Origin: Pseudomonas mosselii | GTDB taxonomy: Bacteria; Pseudomonadota; Gammaproteobacteria; Pseudomonadales; Pseudomonadaceae | Length of the DNA stretch: 52,352 bases | Assembly: GCF_003205295.1 (NCBI RefSeq) | Contig: NZ_QJRP01000032.1 | Coordinates: forward strand, 1-52,352 | Direction of reading: 5' to 3' | Shown here: piece by piece, positions 18,501 to 25,014 of the stretch | Layout of the letters: every line of letters begins with the position of its first letter | How positions within the stretch are numbered: the first letter of the stretch is position 1 | The notes under the pieces: generated by a model | Told to the model about the DNA's origin: nothing | Seen by the model: only the letters and a program-made list of their open reading frames with translations | The model's database searches: none | Program-made: the position numbers and the translations under genes

Positions 18501-20629
18501 CCAGTATTGCTACCGCGGCCACCAACAATGCAGTGATTAGCGGTATTAACAACCGCGGCAACATTGGTGCTGTCTTCAAAGACGTCACCTCATCAAGCAG
18601 CCTCAAAGGCTATGCCACGGGAGCCATTACCGCCGGGGTTACTGCCGCCTATCTCAACGATGCGTTCGGCATCTCGGCTGAAGAGCTGAGCAAGCCTACC
18701 TTTGGCTTCGACCTAAGTACGCTGTCGGGCTTCGGCAAGTTTGCCGGTTACACCGGCTCGCAGGCAGCAATCGGCGCTGTGGCCAAATCCGCGCTGGAAG
18801 GGAGCAGCCTGGGTAGCAACCTGACCGATGCCGGCAAGACCTTCGTGGGCAATGCGCTGTCGGCGGCCATCTACAAGCGACTTGGCGACAAGCTGTACTT
18901 CGAAGGGCTGCCAACCAAGACCGTGGCGCACGCCTTGGTCGGTGGCCTGATCGCCGAGGCCGCGGGTGGTGATTTCCGTACGGGGGCGATTGCGGCAGGT
19001 GCGAACGAAGCCTTCGTCGCCACCGTTGGTGAACACATTTTCCCCGGGGAGTCGCATGAGCAACTGCTGACCATGACCTCGCAGTTGCTGGGGCTGACCG
19101 TGGCCGCAGGTTTGGGGGCCGATGAGAAAGGGCAGCAGGTGGCAGGCTGGGTGGCGCAGAACGCTACCCAATACAACAACCTCGATCACCCGACTGCGGA
19201 GCGCATGCTGGGTGAGTTGAAGGCATGTCGGGCAACCAAGCAGTGCACGGCGGGCCGGATCCAGGACATTGTCGATCGATACGAAAGCATCTCCATCGCC
19301 CGCTCGAAGGCGATGGACGATTGCAAGACGCGTGCGTGCGCGCAGGGGCTGGTCGACAGCGCGGTTGTCATTGACAGCCCGGTTGCCAAGGAACTGATTG
19401 CGTTCTTCAAGAACCAGGGATACGACACCGTCGGTTTGCTCAATGGCAACCCAGGGCAACACCTGATGCCGTCGATGAACCCTGCCGGTACCGGCGGCTT
19501 GTTTGTGCCCGATAAGGACCTGTTCACCGCGAAACTCATCAAGGAAGGCTGGTTGACGCCTGCGGAGCAAGCCGGGCTTCAGCGATGGGATACGGAAACA
19601 TCATGGCTGGACAATGCCGCTGGTCGTAAGTTGACGATCGAAGAAAAGGCTACGCTGATCACCGAACTGGGTACGACTGGGGCGCTGGCCATCATGGCCG
19701 GTGGTCGAGGCGGAGTCGCTGCGACGGGGGGCGGCAAGGGTAAAGCTGGAGATGGCAAGGTCAGCCCGGGCGAGGGCGCGAAGGTCCCGCCATGCCCGCG
19801 TTGTTTCGCAGCCGGCACCCTGGTGGCAACGCCGGATGGCGACCGGGCGATTGAAACGCTCAAGGTCGGCGATTTGGTTTGGACCAAGCCAGAGCACGGC
19901 GGCAAGCCGTTTGCCGCGGCGATCACCGCGACCCATGAGCGGGATGACCAGCCGATCTATCGCCTGGCCCTGGAGAGCACCCGTACCGATGGCGCGGTAA
20001 GATCGGAAACATTGTTGGTGACACCGAGCCACCCGTTCTATGTACCCGCCAAGCGTGATTTTGTGCAGATGGGCGAGCTACGGCAGGGGGATCTGTTGCA
20101 GTCGCTGGCAGATGGAGAGGGTGAAGGGACGTCGACTCGAGTGGTCTCGGCGCGGTTGTATAAGCCGGTTGGGAAGACGTTTAACCTGACGGTGGATGTG
20201 GGGCATACGTTCTATGTGGGTGATTTGAGGACGTGGGTTCATAACACGGGGCCCTGTGCTCCCATACCTACAACCACTGTTAAGGCAGCTGAAGGGGTAA
20301 TTGCAACTCGAGTTAACGTCAGAAATGGTGATGGGAGTAAGGGCAGTGGCTTGGAGTATGCTTGGAAGAAGCATGGTGGAGGTTGGGGAGATAACAAATC
20401 TGCATTTAGTATTAGTAAAGAGGAGTTAAGGGCGGTCTTACAGGAGCCAGTGGTTGTGAAAACGCCAGCTTATAAATCGCCTACTACAGGAAATTATATC
20501 AGGACTGTCGATATGAATAGGGTGATTGGCGTAGACGCAAAAACTGGAGGTAAGCCAACGAGTACTATGACAGTGATTACTGATCATAAAGGTAATCTTG
20601 TGAACGCTTTTCCAGGGAAAACATTCTGA
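9590..20629 (+). CDS. Giant TpsA filamentous hemagglutinin / CDI-like exoprotein with HINT and C-terminal toxin
   Basis: A 3679-residue secreted adhesin-toxin. Order: a short signal sequence (about residues 1–29); the TPS secretion domain with NPNL and NPHGITCKGCGFINT; a long run of ~20-residue FHA repeats of the LDNRGG / LDNQGG type (about residues 330–1950); a non-repeat region with a Cys pair (RCKGKGCELYF, near 1990) that could be receptor-binding; a second repeat block (AGRDVTLAA, about 2440–2800); a hydrophobic Ala/Gly-rich DUF637-like region (about 2900–3070); and a HINT domain from Cys3405 (RCFAAGTLVATPDGDRAIE) through TPSHPFYV to VHN at 3550–3552. A ~127-residue toxin module follows. 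No VENN motif is seen, so the HINT domain probably takes the release role. The last module has much lower GC than the rest. It contains KKHGGGWGDNKSAF and ends with MTVITDHKGNLVNAFPGK, a pattern like BECR-fold (barnase/EndoU/colicin E5-D/RelE) RNase toxins. Confidence 0.93.
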   Translation: MDIRTPLNQCIALIVAGVLFLNPIVATAAQLTVDAAANANTSINQAGNGVPIVNIATPNGSGLSTNTFRDYNVGSNGLILNNATSKTQSTQLGGIIIGNPNLKGHAAQVILNQVTGGNRSTLQGYTEVAGQAARVIVANPHGITCKGCGFINTPRATLTTGKPIMDGERLDRFQVDGGDIAIEGDALNATNLDQFDLITRSAKLNTELHAKQLNIVTGRNDVKADTLQATPRADEGGDKPLLAIDSSALGGMYANTIRLVGTEQGVGVKLAGNMAATTGDIQVDANGKVTLAQTSSAGNLTVTAQSAELTGKTYAAGSATVRVRDEATVGQSLAAKDSITVAGARIDNHGIIEAGVEPDNTRNAHGDVTLTGQTLRNRGSVVANRTLEATGSTTLDNQGGTFKGRATTLTAGQLDNRQGQVLADDTLTVNAHAIDNRDQGLLQGKGKAVVDVSTTLDNRGGRLVGQGGLQVTATQLDNRDKGLVGSDRQARLTTHALLDNQGGGKLSADRLDITTAGLLNGGGQLFGGDVLINASADIDNRLGLVSAKRLLDLKAVGLDNSGKGNLLSDGTSDIKVATLDNRGDGIVSSLGDLSLHGKHLDNRGGLVLADRSLTVTGGHFDNRDKGAATTKGKALIDVASLSNSDAGHLQSDGRLDLIAGTVDNQRLGNITAKGDLEAHLGTLNHQGGRLTSLGSLLLTADTIDNQQGGKIGATTVADISAARILNQQGEISTAGKVVLNASELLDNQGGKVIGDRGLALTVQRLLNQNKGLLSGYDRLSLHGTELLNNGGKLSSHQHIDVTLDGQLDNSDAGLIVSDASVTLNAGTLRNNQGGKVSANAALDLTSQGLLDNQGGTLVTNTGLLLKAGRLDNSHLGVISAQDHAELRSGAIDNSAKGNIGAGSLLLVATQLDNNAYGRISAAGQIDATLTGLDQNDHGQLVSATGIDLDLQHGQLVNRNGGLLRSPGSLLLRQIGVVDNREAGEISSNHGFSLVANKLDNRGGRVISAQDLTLRIAGVLDNSLQGVLSASHDLTVEATRLDNYTGGSLASGQALKATIGGQLDNHDQGILSAVGALTVTSAGLLNSERGLLSGNTGVTVTTGQLDNHQGGQLISQAAMTVDSAALDNRGGALSSKQAMKLTTGDLRNGADALLRGGRIHSDGALTLVAGQVDSSQGGEISAKGDLLLRVSTLIQRQGRLIGEQKLDLDLNGGDLLNQGGLISANGPLNIQNLGKLDNSAGEVTSQQSYSLLAQRIDNQQGRILSDGRLTVEAPLLDNSGKGLISGAQGLLAKGTDLNNSGEGTLSSKDGDLTVTLAGTLDNRELGALVSKGNQQVSAANLHNSKGIISSEQAITLSVTDRLDNSGGGLISATGDLAFDQAGTVIDNQGGQINGQAITVVGKRLENAKGQLTSRALLDLTLAGALLNTDGARLVSGADLLLKAGSIANNGGKLISHGLLRVDSATLDNSRGGNLASQQNLVLRLSGDLLNGQDGLLFSEHGKLDIHANALDNQAGTLKSQGGIEVRLDKALNNHGGRLESQAGDLELHAASLDNGGNGMLSAVKGLFKGVFAGLFDNGGGTTQAQSVDIKADTRVNNQGGYLSALGGDNQLDTAEFDNRGGGLYAAGLLHLQGQQLLNQSGKIGAGRIDFGLSGALYNGLGQLESESDLLLRASELDNRAGNLRALGKTGTSRFIVTGNLLNDNGVLATANHDLNLQIGGLSNSGGQLLHTGLGTFGLASDKVTQAGGVLHTDGLLSIGAASWTNDSVLQARRLELDIGRFVQTASGKLLAVESFKGRGGDWTNHGLLASDGSLQLDLTGNYDGNGRLSSLGGLGLSATDIRLSSAASLAGGAGGVVTARNLLSNDGRLTALGGLTVNAASLENRGTLGGAAAVTLAANTLSNQRGLVFSGNDMTLRVGSLSNYYGDIYSLGGLDLAGNGSARAALLDNISASMESAGSMTLAVDTLLNRKEHLSSKQKLVAGYVNVYSDDRCKGKGCELYFSATESWQDVIDQDSPTAFITSGGKLTFAGDAFRNHYSSVSAGGDIAINTAVFENKGAGGGEQRNLTASMYTRDRGQYNAFINAKNQFNQNPGSLTLDQVMAASGYPHASIYNVIDNKTPIAGAVVAPAVVQSAGAVTINATQRIDNSVVRVNQAGAGTINARGDATADARQAQTQVRALNPQLPPDLAQRQVNPVTLPSFSLPQGSNGLFRISSQAGQAAISGDALDATGDRTQAGSGTFIAPLASTASADSRAAQTLGASGAAAAQGAVAGSGVALGGQAAGVKLVQGVPERSVPNVSHKYLVETNPVLTDLKQFLSSDYMLGQLNIKPDQAIKRLGDGLYEQRLIREAVVARTGQRYIDGMTSDETLFRYLMDNAIASKDKLSLSVGVSLSAEQVAALTHDIVWMEQVEVNGEKVLAPVLYLAHANGRVAPNGALIQGRDVNLISGGELVNVGTLRATNNLAVSATNIGNTGLMEAGGRLDMLATESIRNAQGGIIAGREVSLTALTGDVINERSVTRLEGRAGGEHVTKDLVDTAARIEAANNLTITAGQDIGIVGGAVQAGGNIDMDAGRDLIIASQEGVDSHEYQRRRVSGHDTSITQYGSEVKAGGNLTATAGQDLSIVASEIEARRDLALQAGRDVTLAAAANEEHSYAKGKKGKTKYERQEDDVEQQSAEVKAGGDLTIDAGRDLRMVASKASAGDEAYLVAGDKLELLAANDSQYSLYDMNKKGGWGSKKTQRDEVTDVKAVGSEITSGGDLTLESGGDQLYQGAKLASGADLTIDSGGSVTFEAVKDMHQESHEKSKGDLAWNSMKGKGSTDETLRQSQLTANGDLVIKAVDGLKVDVKHVDQATISQSIDAMVAADPQLAWLKEVEKRGDVDWRQVKEVHDSFKYSHSGLGAGAQIVIAIIVTYLTAGAASAAIGSTAGAAAGSGSAMAASGTATASAVAGGATAGSTVAAGWANVALSSIATAATNNAVISGINNRGNIGAVFKDVTSSSSLKGYATGAITAGVTAAYLNDAFGISAEELSKPTFGFDLSTLSGFGKFAGYTGSQAAIGAVAKSALEGSSLGSNLTDAGKTFVGNALSAAIYKRLGDKLYFEGLPTKTVAHALVGGLIAEAAGGDFRTGAIAAGANEAFVATVGEHIFPGESHEQLLTMTSQLLGLTVAAGLGADEKGQQVAGWVAQNATQYNNLDHPTAERMLGELKACRATKQCTAGRIQDIVDRYESISIARSKAMDDCKTRACAQGLVDSAVVIDSPVAKELIAFFKNQGYDTVGLLNGNPGQHLMPSMNPAGTGGLFVPDKDLFTAKLIKEGWLTPAEQAGLQRWDTETSWLDNAAGRKLTIEEKATLITELGTTGALAIMAGGRGGVAATGGGKGKAGDGKVSPGEGAKVPPCPRCFAAGTLVATPDGDRAIETLKVGDLVWTKPEHGGKPFAAAITATHERDDQPIYRLALESTRTDGAVRSETLLVTPSHPFYVPAKRDFVQMGELRQGDLLQSLADGEGEGTSTRVVSARLYKPVGKTFNLTVDVGHTFYVGDLRTWVHNTGPCAPIPTTTVKAAEGVIATRVNVRNGDGSKGSGLEYAWKKHGGGWGDNKSAFSISKEELRAVLQEPVVVKTPAYKSPTTGNYIRTVDMNRVIGVDAKTGGKPTSTMTVITDHKGNLVNAFPGKTF

Positions 20630-20956
20630 ATGTACTGTGCTATTTTGTGGAGTAAGGAAAGGGCCGCTGCGGGGTTGGATGGAGTACTGAAGGTAATTAA
20701 AATTCCTAAAGATGCCATTCCAATGCTCATAAATGCGGATTCTAAAAATTATCCATTGCTCTCGGAACTGTGTCTTGATGATTATGGGTTGTACTCTGGA
20801 GAGCAGTTGGATCGGTTGCGGCTTGAGTTGAAGAATATGTCAAGAGCAACGAATGGAATGGATGGATTTTTTTGTTCTTTGGACGATCTTGCTTTAGAGG
20901 CAAGGGTGCTTGGAGAAAGTGTTTTGTTTGATCCGTTTAGGGATTTAAGTAGTTAA
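20630..20956 (+). CDS. Cognate immunity protein of the TpsA toxin (candidate)
   Basis: A 108-residue soluble acidic protein whose ATG follows the TGA of tpsA with no gap, the standard layout of toxin–immunity pairs. It has low GC like the toxin module, suggesting the two moved together. I recognise no named immunity family. The sequence reads as a compact α/β protein with acidic patches (ELCLDDYGLYSGEQLDRLRLEL). The call rests on position. No clear ribosome-binding site is present, so translation is probably coupled to tpsA. Confidence 0.75.
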   Translation: MYCAILWSKERAAAGLDGVLKVIKIPKDAIPMLINADSKNYPLLSELCLDDYGLYSGEQLDRLRLELKNMSRATNGMDGFFCSLDDLALEARVLGESVLFDPFRDLSS

Positions 20957-20976
20957 GGAAAGAAAAATAAGGCTAG

Positions 20977-21070
20977 GAAAAGGGGACGGATTTATTCTTG
21001 TTGCTCTAGTTTCGGTTTCTGGCGGCGAACGGATCTAGACATCATGTGGGGAGGGCGAGGTTAGAGTAAA
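20977..21070. repeat. Palindromic array repeat, copy R1 (right arm decayed)
   Basis: First copy of the repeat family of this region. The left arm (gaaaaggggacggattta), the core (ggcggcgaacggatctag) and the inner right arm (ttagagtaaa) are recognisable. The outer right arm is missing or scrambled. Confidence 0.75.
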
Positions 21071-21095
21071 ACGAGTAAAAAGGGAGCAAAAAAGC

Positions 21096-21212
21096 AAAAA
21101 GGGGACAGATTTATTTTTCCTACTCTAATTCCAGCTCCTGGCAGCGAAGGGATCTAGCTGTCATGTAGGTAGGCCGAGATTAGAGTAGGGAAAATAAATC
21201 TGTCCCCTTTTT
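21096..21212. repeat. Palindromic array repeat, copy R2 (best preserved)
   Basis: A 117-bp element with 33-nt terminal inverted arms (21096–21128 and 21180–21212) that pair with one mismatch. The ~51-nt core contains gcgaagggatctag and catgtaggtaggccgag. The outer ends are A5GGGGACAG and CTGTCCCCT5, so a transcript would fold into a strong hairpin followed by a U run. The element is bounded directly by the deaminase-toxin remnant on its right. Confidence 0.85.
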
Positions 21213-21458
21213 CGTCCTTTTTTCGTTGTCAGCAATGGAAAGAAATTTGATGTCCAGAATGGTATTCCTGGGCTGCATGCCGAGGTCATAGCGGTGAATA
21301 GCGCGCTTACTCGCTACCCCAAGGTATCAATTGATGATGTGAAAGTGGCCACCTACAAGCTGGCACCGAAACAGGGTCAAGGGGATAAATTCGAGGTGTG
21401 CTCGAACTGTAGCGGTGTACTGAAGAATGCCGATGTGATTACCGGAAGGAAGCACTGA
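21213..21458 (+). pseudogene. Truncated deaminase toxin 3' end (YwqJ-like)
   Basis: A start-less reading frame ends at TGA 21456–21458 and begins just after repeat R2; an in-frame stop lies inside the repeat. The clear coding part (about 76 residues from 21228) has GIPGLHAEVIAVN and EVCSNCSGVL, the HAE and CxxC zinc motifs of cytidine-deaminase-like toxins, and ends DVITGRKH. The N-terminal half of the domain and all export sequences are missing, so it looks like the tail of a displaced CDI toxin. Its stop overlaps the next start by one base (TGATG), as in intact toxin–immunity pairs. Confidence 0.75.
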
Positions 21459-22324
21459 TGATTATCAAAAGAAATGCAATAAGCAACCAGGGCGGATTGT
21501 GGACTTTTCGGGGCGTGCCCTACACCGGGGGCGCGTTGGAACTCTCGAATGGTCATGTGGTTGGGGGAGGTATGTATGAAGATGGCCGCTATGTTGATGT
21601 CTACCGTAGCGAGTTTATTATTGGGGAGGTGCGTAATAGTATCGAAATGGAGCGAGACTATACGGGGGAGCAGTTTTATTGGGGAGATAGTGTCTACAAT
21701 GGATTCTCCTATGAGTTCAGTGGAGATGTATGTGTCAGCGAGCGCTTGTATGAATATGGCTGGGTGATAGAGGAAGTAACATATTTCCCAGATGGGCAGT
21801 TGCGTACTGTCGAGATCGGGGAGGATGTTTCGCAGAGTTATGAGTGGTTCGAAGGCGGTGGACTGGAAGCGATGACGGTTCACCAGAGTAATATTTTCAT
21901 GTTTTCCTTGAAATTTTCTTTGGAAGGTCTGAAGCGGTTGACTCTGTTGGGTGACTACTTTTCTAAGACACCGCAAGTGATCGGGTGCATAAGGTTTCCT
22001 GTGTTGCGTGATAAAGCGGAGCTCTCCTCTCTTAAGTGTGCGGCCCGGGTTTCACTCATTGGAGATGGTATTGACAAGGCTGTGGTTGATTACATTTTTA
22101 TGGGCGACAATGAGCGCCGTATCAGAGAGTTAGAGCTGGATGGTGTCAATGGGGCACCGGAAATTCTGCAGTGTTTGAAAAATTATCAGCAGTTGAGTGT
22201 ATTGAAAGTTGTGGCTGCTAAGGATTGCGTTGACTGGTGGCGTGAAGGGTGCGTCCAGTTTCAGGTACTTCGTCCCGAATGTGACGTATATTTAAATAAT
22301 CGGAAGGTTAGTTTGGAGGGGTGA
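21458..22324 (+). CDS. Orphan immunity protein to the deaminase-type toxin (candidate)
   Basis: A 288-residue protein starting in a TGATG overlap with the deaminase remnant, so it is most likely its immunity protein. The N-terminal ~100 residues hold MORN-like or toxin-antitoxin-type strands (FRGVPYTGGALELSNGHVVGGG and similar). The C-terminal part has leucine-rich stretches (RELELDGVNGAPEILQCLKN). It is long for an immunity protein. GC is low compared with the flanks. Its 3' end overlaps the 3' end of the convergent endonuclease V gene by 17 bases. Confidence 0.7.
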   Translation: MIIKRNAISNQGGLWTFRGVPYTGGALELSNGHVVGGGMYEDGRYVDVYRSEFIIGEVRNSIEMERDYTGEQFYWGDSVYNGFSYEFSGDVCVSERLYEYGWVIEEVTYFPDGQLRTVEIGEDVSQSYEWFEGGGLEAMTVHQSNIFMFSLKFSLEGLKRLTLLGDYFSKTPQVIGCIRFPVLRDKAELSSLKCAARVSLIGDGIDKAVVDYIFMGDNERRIRELELDGVNGAPEILQCLKNYQQLSVLKVVAAKDCVDWWREGCVQFQVLRPECDVYLNNRKVSLEG

Positions 22325-23006
22325 TGGGGTATTTGTTCTGTTCGTAGAATTGCCTTCCATATCGATCTGCAAGCCGGGTCGTTTCTGGTAGTCGATAGTG
22401 GCGTGTTGCATTCAATACCCAGTGACAGGCAGTTTCAAGGGAGATTCGGTGGCCGATTGAAACGAACACGGGTTTTACATTTTTTTGAGTCCTGAGCGCG
22501 GCCCCGATTAGTTCGTCGCCGTCGAACAGGCCTGATTGGCATCCCCTTTCATCAAGGGGAGGTGCGTATTCACCAATGAAGCGACTTTTTCCGCATCCAA
22601 TAGTGGGTATGTCATAAAGTACCCCCAAATGCGATGCCAAGCCAAACCGACGAGGGTGAGCTATACCTTGCCCGTCGCAGATGATCAGGTCAGGTCGGTG
22701 GGTTATAGTTGATAAGAGCTTTACGATAGAAGGCAGCTCTCTAAACGAAAAAAGACCAGGCACATAGGGAAACGAAGTCGTACTCGACCATGCATGCTCT
22801 TCGATGATTTCCAGGCTTTCTGCGTCAACCACAACAATGGAGGCAATGAGTGTATCGTTTTCTTTGTGGTAGGCGACATCAATGCCTGCGATACTAGAGA
22901 TAGGCCCAAGCTGATCTTGCTTGACTACAAGTTTAGATAGTCGTAGCTGTAGATCTATGGCCTCGCTTGGTGTTATATCCCAAGGGTGTTGTATGACTGG
23001 CTGCAT
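22308..23006 (-). CDS. nfi: Endonuclease V (deoxyinosine 3'-endonuclease)
   Basis: A 232-residue endonuclease V, which cuts DNA one base 3' of deoxyinosine and other deaminated bases to start repair. The family fingerprint is strong: SSIAGIDVAY with Asp43, FPYVPGLFSFRE with Tyr81 and Glu90, and LIICDGQGIAHPRRFGLASH with Asp111. These are the expected metal-binding and wedge residues, and the length matches the family. It is the only gene on the minus strand within the immunity array and lies tail-to-tail with the deaminase-toxin immunity gene. Whether the link to a deaminase toxin is functional is unknown. Confidence 0.93.
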   Translation of the reverse strand: MQPVIQHPWDITPSEAIDLQLRLSKLVVKQDQLGPISSIAGIDVAYHKENDTLIASIVVVDAESLEIIEEHAWSSTTSFPYVPGLFSFRELPSIVKLLSTITHRPDLIICDGQGIAHPRRFGLASHLGVLYDIPTIGCGKSRFIGEYAPPLDERGCQSGLFDGDELIGAALRTQKNVKPVFVSIGHRISLETACHWVLNATRHYRLPETTRLADRYGRQFYEQNKYPITPPN

Positions 23007-23137
23007 GTGGACTGTTCTCGCTAAATCAAGCGGGTGAGGTTGTCGTCAACGAATCGTCAGATTATGCCATTTAAGAGCCAAATGACCAGCTGATTTTACT
23101 ATTGATCTTGGGCATGAAAAAAGTATGAAAGGGACTG

Positions 23138-23250
23138 AAAATTGGACAGGTCTGATTTTCCTACTGTAGGTTCGGTCCCTGTGGGGCGAAGGGATCGAGG
23201 GGGCATGTAGAGTAGGCCGAAATTAGAGTATAGAAAAAATCTGTACCCCT
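23138..23250. repeat. Palindromic array repeat, copy R3 (degenerate)
   Basis: A diverged copy. The left arm reads ttggacaggtctgattttc, the core gcgaagggatcgag, and the right arm ttagagtatagaaaa followed by ctgtacccct. It separates the endonuclease V promoter region from the next toxin remnant. The remaining ~130 bp upstream, to the start of endonuclease V, hold no other recognisable feature. Confidence 0.75.
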
Positions 23251-23346
23251 GTCAGTTCCGTCTCGTCCAATATTTATATTAGAACCCAGGGCGGTTGGTT
23301 GGATATTTCGGCTGGTCGTCTGAGTCAGTATATAGGGTGGCAGTGA
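23251..23346 (+). pseudogene. Toxin 3' remnant before orphan immunity gene (module 3)
   Basis: Immediately after R3 a start-less frame runs to TGA 23344–23346 and its last residues read NIYIRTQGGWLDISAGRL, then SQYIGWQ. The stop overlaps the ATG of the next gene (TGATG), as in real toxin–immunity pairs. The fragment is about 30 residues, too short to name a toxin family. Confidence 0.5.
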
Positions 23347-23780
23347 TGGCGAACGGTTTATTTGTTCCAGTGAATAAGGTTCCTGAGCTAAAAATGCTTA
23401 AAATAAGGCTGGGGAAAGAACTGTCTAGTCTGGGGTATGTGGCACAGAGAATAACCGTTGGTGTAACTTTGGTGGATAGTGATTGTTTGTTGGGTAATAT
23501 GATTTACATCATGGATCATGAGGGTGGCACGTGCTGTTGGTTGACCTTCATGAGCGCGGATGATTCTTTGCTAGAGGTGAGTGAGAATGGATTGCCATTT
23601 ATTGCTCATGTTTCGGGAGGGACTGGACGGGGGAGACGTCTCGCTTTGGCTGTTTCCTATGGTGTATCTGTCGAAGGGCAAGGAGAGTGTGTTTATGATG
23701 ACGGTCGCCTGTATTTGGGGGGAGGAGCAGGTTATAGTTCTATAGAGGGGCTCAAGAAATTATTGGTGGAGCTGAAATGA
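23346..23780 (+). CDS. Orphan immunity-like protein (module 3)
   Basis: A 144-residue soluble protein with no recognised family. It lies between repeats R3 and R4, and its ATG overlaps the stop of a toxin remnant, which is the basis for calling it immunity-like. The sequence is glycine-rich at the C-terminal end (HVSGGTGRGRR, then LYLGGGAGYSS) and contains a hydrophobic Cys pair (GGTCCWLTF). The frame is open further upstream, but ATG 23346 is chosen because of the coupling arrangement. Low GC, like its neighbours. Confidence 0.6.
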   Translation: MANGLFVPVNKVPELKMLKIRLGKELSSLGYVAQRITVGVTLVDSDCLLGNMIYIMDHEGGTCCWLTFMSADDSLLEVSENGLPFIAHVSGGTGRGRRLALAVSYGVSVEGQGECVYDDGRLYLGGGAGYSSIEGLKKLLVELK

Positions 23781-23800
23781 TTAGATATCTGCTAAAAACG

Positions 23801-23863
23801 AAAAAGGGGGTGCAGATCTACTTTTTCTGATCTAATTTAAAGAAGAATAAATCCGTTCTCTTT
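23801..23863. repeat. Palindromic array repeat, copy R4 (core deleted)
   Basis: A 63-bp mini copy. Only diverged arms remain (left aaaaagggggtgcagatcta... tctaattt, right agaataaatccgttctcttt). The ~50-nt core found in other copies is absent. Confidence 0.6.
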
Positions 23864-23879
23864 CTGCTGGAGTGATTTC

Positions 23880-24374
23880 GTGGGTGGTGATAAGTTATTA
23901 GAGTATTTGTGCGGAGCGGAACGGAGCTTCGTAAAGTGTATGGGTTATAGTGAGCCCGAGCTGGATAAAATTGCCCGGTTATACGATATTCGCATTGAAG
24001 GACAACTGCAGTTGTTCTTGAGCAGGATGGGGAAATGCGCAGTAGGTTTGATCGGAGACTCTCAGGTTCAGTTATATCGCACCTCTTGGACGGTGAGGGA
24101 GCATTTGCTTTTTCAGGTTGACTTCTTCTCGCAAATGCAGGAGGCAGGTCATTATGGCTTCTTGAATAATCCTTTTGTTTTTTCGCTTGTTTCGGAAACG
24201 CAGTACTATTTTCTCCAGACTTCGTTAAGTGATGCTGTCTATCACTATGACTCCAATACTGATGTTGTGACAGAGACAGATGCTGATCTATTTGCATTTC
24301 TGAAGCTTTTGGCTGATGAGAATAGAGGTGTTCTCAAGGTTTTCACGTGTGGTGATTTGTTGAGGATCATTTGA
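23880..24374 (+). CDS. Orphan immunity-like protein, SUKH (SMI1/KNR4)-like (module 4)
   Basis: A 164-residue protein with a GTG start preceded by TGGAG. The pattern of an N-terminal helix with Glu (YSEPELDKIARLYDI), then LQLFLSRMGKCAVGLIGD, a middle FLNNPFVFSLVSETQYYFL strand region and a late TDADLFAFL helix fits the SUKH superfamily, common immunity proteins of polymorphic toxins. It sits between repeats R4 and R5. Only 17 bases separate R4 from the start, so if a toxin tail was present it has been lost almost entirely. Confidence 0.65.
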   Translation: MGGDKLLEYLCGAERSFVKCMGYSEPELDKIARLYDIRIEGQLQLFLSRMGKCAVGLIGDSQVQLYRTSWTVREHLLFQVDFFSQMQEAGHYGFLNNPFVFSLVSETQYYFLQTSLSDAVYHYDSNTDVVTETDADLFAFLKLLADENRGVLKVFTCGDLLRII

Positions 24375-24396
24375 GTAGGACGAAAGTGGAAGTGAG

Positions 24397-24514
24397 GAAA
24401 GAGGGGCCGATCTATTTCCTCTGCTCTAATTTCGGCCCTGCGGTGTCGAAAGGGTCGAGAAGTCATGCAGGGACAGTAGGAATTAGAGCAAAGAAAATAG
24501 ATCTGTCCTATTTT
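24397..24514. repeat. Palindromic array repeat, copy R5
   Basis: A ~118-bp copy with left arm gaaagaggggccgatcta... ctctaa and right arm ttagagcaaagaaaatagat... ctgtcctatttta. The core is diverged (gtcgaaagggtcgagaagtcatgcag). Confidence 0.8.
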
Positions 24515-24561
24515 ATCCTGTAGCGCTGGGGCAACAGCATGGCCTATATACGGAAAAATAG
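24514..24561 (+). pseudogene. Toxin 3' remnant (module 5)
   Basis: A short frame directly after R5 ending PVALGQQHGLYTEK and TAG at 24559–24561, six bases before the next immunity ATG. Position and spacing match the other modules. Too short to assign a toxin type. Confidence 0.45.
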
Positions 24562-24567
24562 AAGGGT

Positions 24568-25014
24568 ATGAATGTAGGTATTGTTTATCCAAGTTGGTCG
24601 AGCTTTGGGTTTTATGACGTCTCCGTCAATGAGTCTGATGCCAGGGTTCAGAAGGAACGACCGCCTTGCGGTGTGCGTGAGGTTGTGGGGTGGTTGAGTG
24701 ATGACGTTAGTAGTAGTGTTAGCGCCAAAGCGCTGATCACTCGGCTGGAAGAGTGTGAGCTTCGTGGTCAACCCGAGTATTTGGGGTTCGGCAATGCACA
24801 CCACATGGCATATGCGGCAGGTCATCTGTACCTGGAGTGTGAGTATAGTGAGGGATCCCAGGTATTAATGACCCTTGAACAAGCCATTTCTACTTTGAAC
24901 GACTACGTGATTTTTTACAGGCTGGCGTTCGGAACAAAGAGGTTCCACCTCAGCCGTTCATGGTTGAATACCTTGCCGAGGGAGAGGGATCTTATAGGCG
25001 CTTTGAAGCGCTAG
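24568..25014 (+). CDS. Orphan immunity-like protein, probably frameshifted (module 5)
   Basis: A 148-residue frame preceded by AGAAGGG. No family is recognised. The first ~116 residues read as a normal soluble protein (LYLECEYSEGSQVLMTLEQA, then ISTLNDYVIF). After a run of six T at 24911–24916 the frame turns into a poor-looking tail (YRLAFGTKRFHLSRSW...). The frame that becomes open if one T is added reads LQAGVRNKEVPPQPFMVEYL and continues to TAG 25122–25124, giving about 185 residues. The gene as it stands is therefore probably a frameshifted relic, or a sequencing error in the T run. Confidence 0.6.
   Translation: MNVGIVYPSWSSFGFYDVSVNESDARVQKERPPCGVREVVGWLSDDVSSSVSAKALITRLEECELRGQPEYLGFGNAHHMAYAAGHLYLECEYSEGSQVLMTLEQAISTLNDYVIFYRLAFGTKRFHLSRSWLNTLPRERDLIGALKR

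Noticed and set aside
19300..19800. VENN motif dividing constant and toxin parts of TpsA
   Set aside because: No VENN sequence is found. The HINT domain after residue 3400 better marks the boundary.
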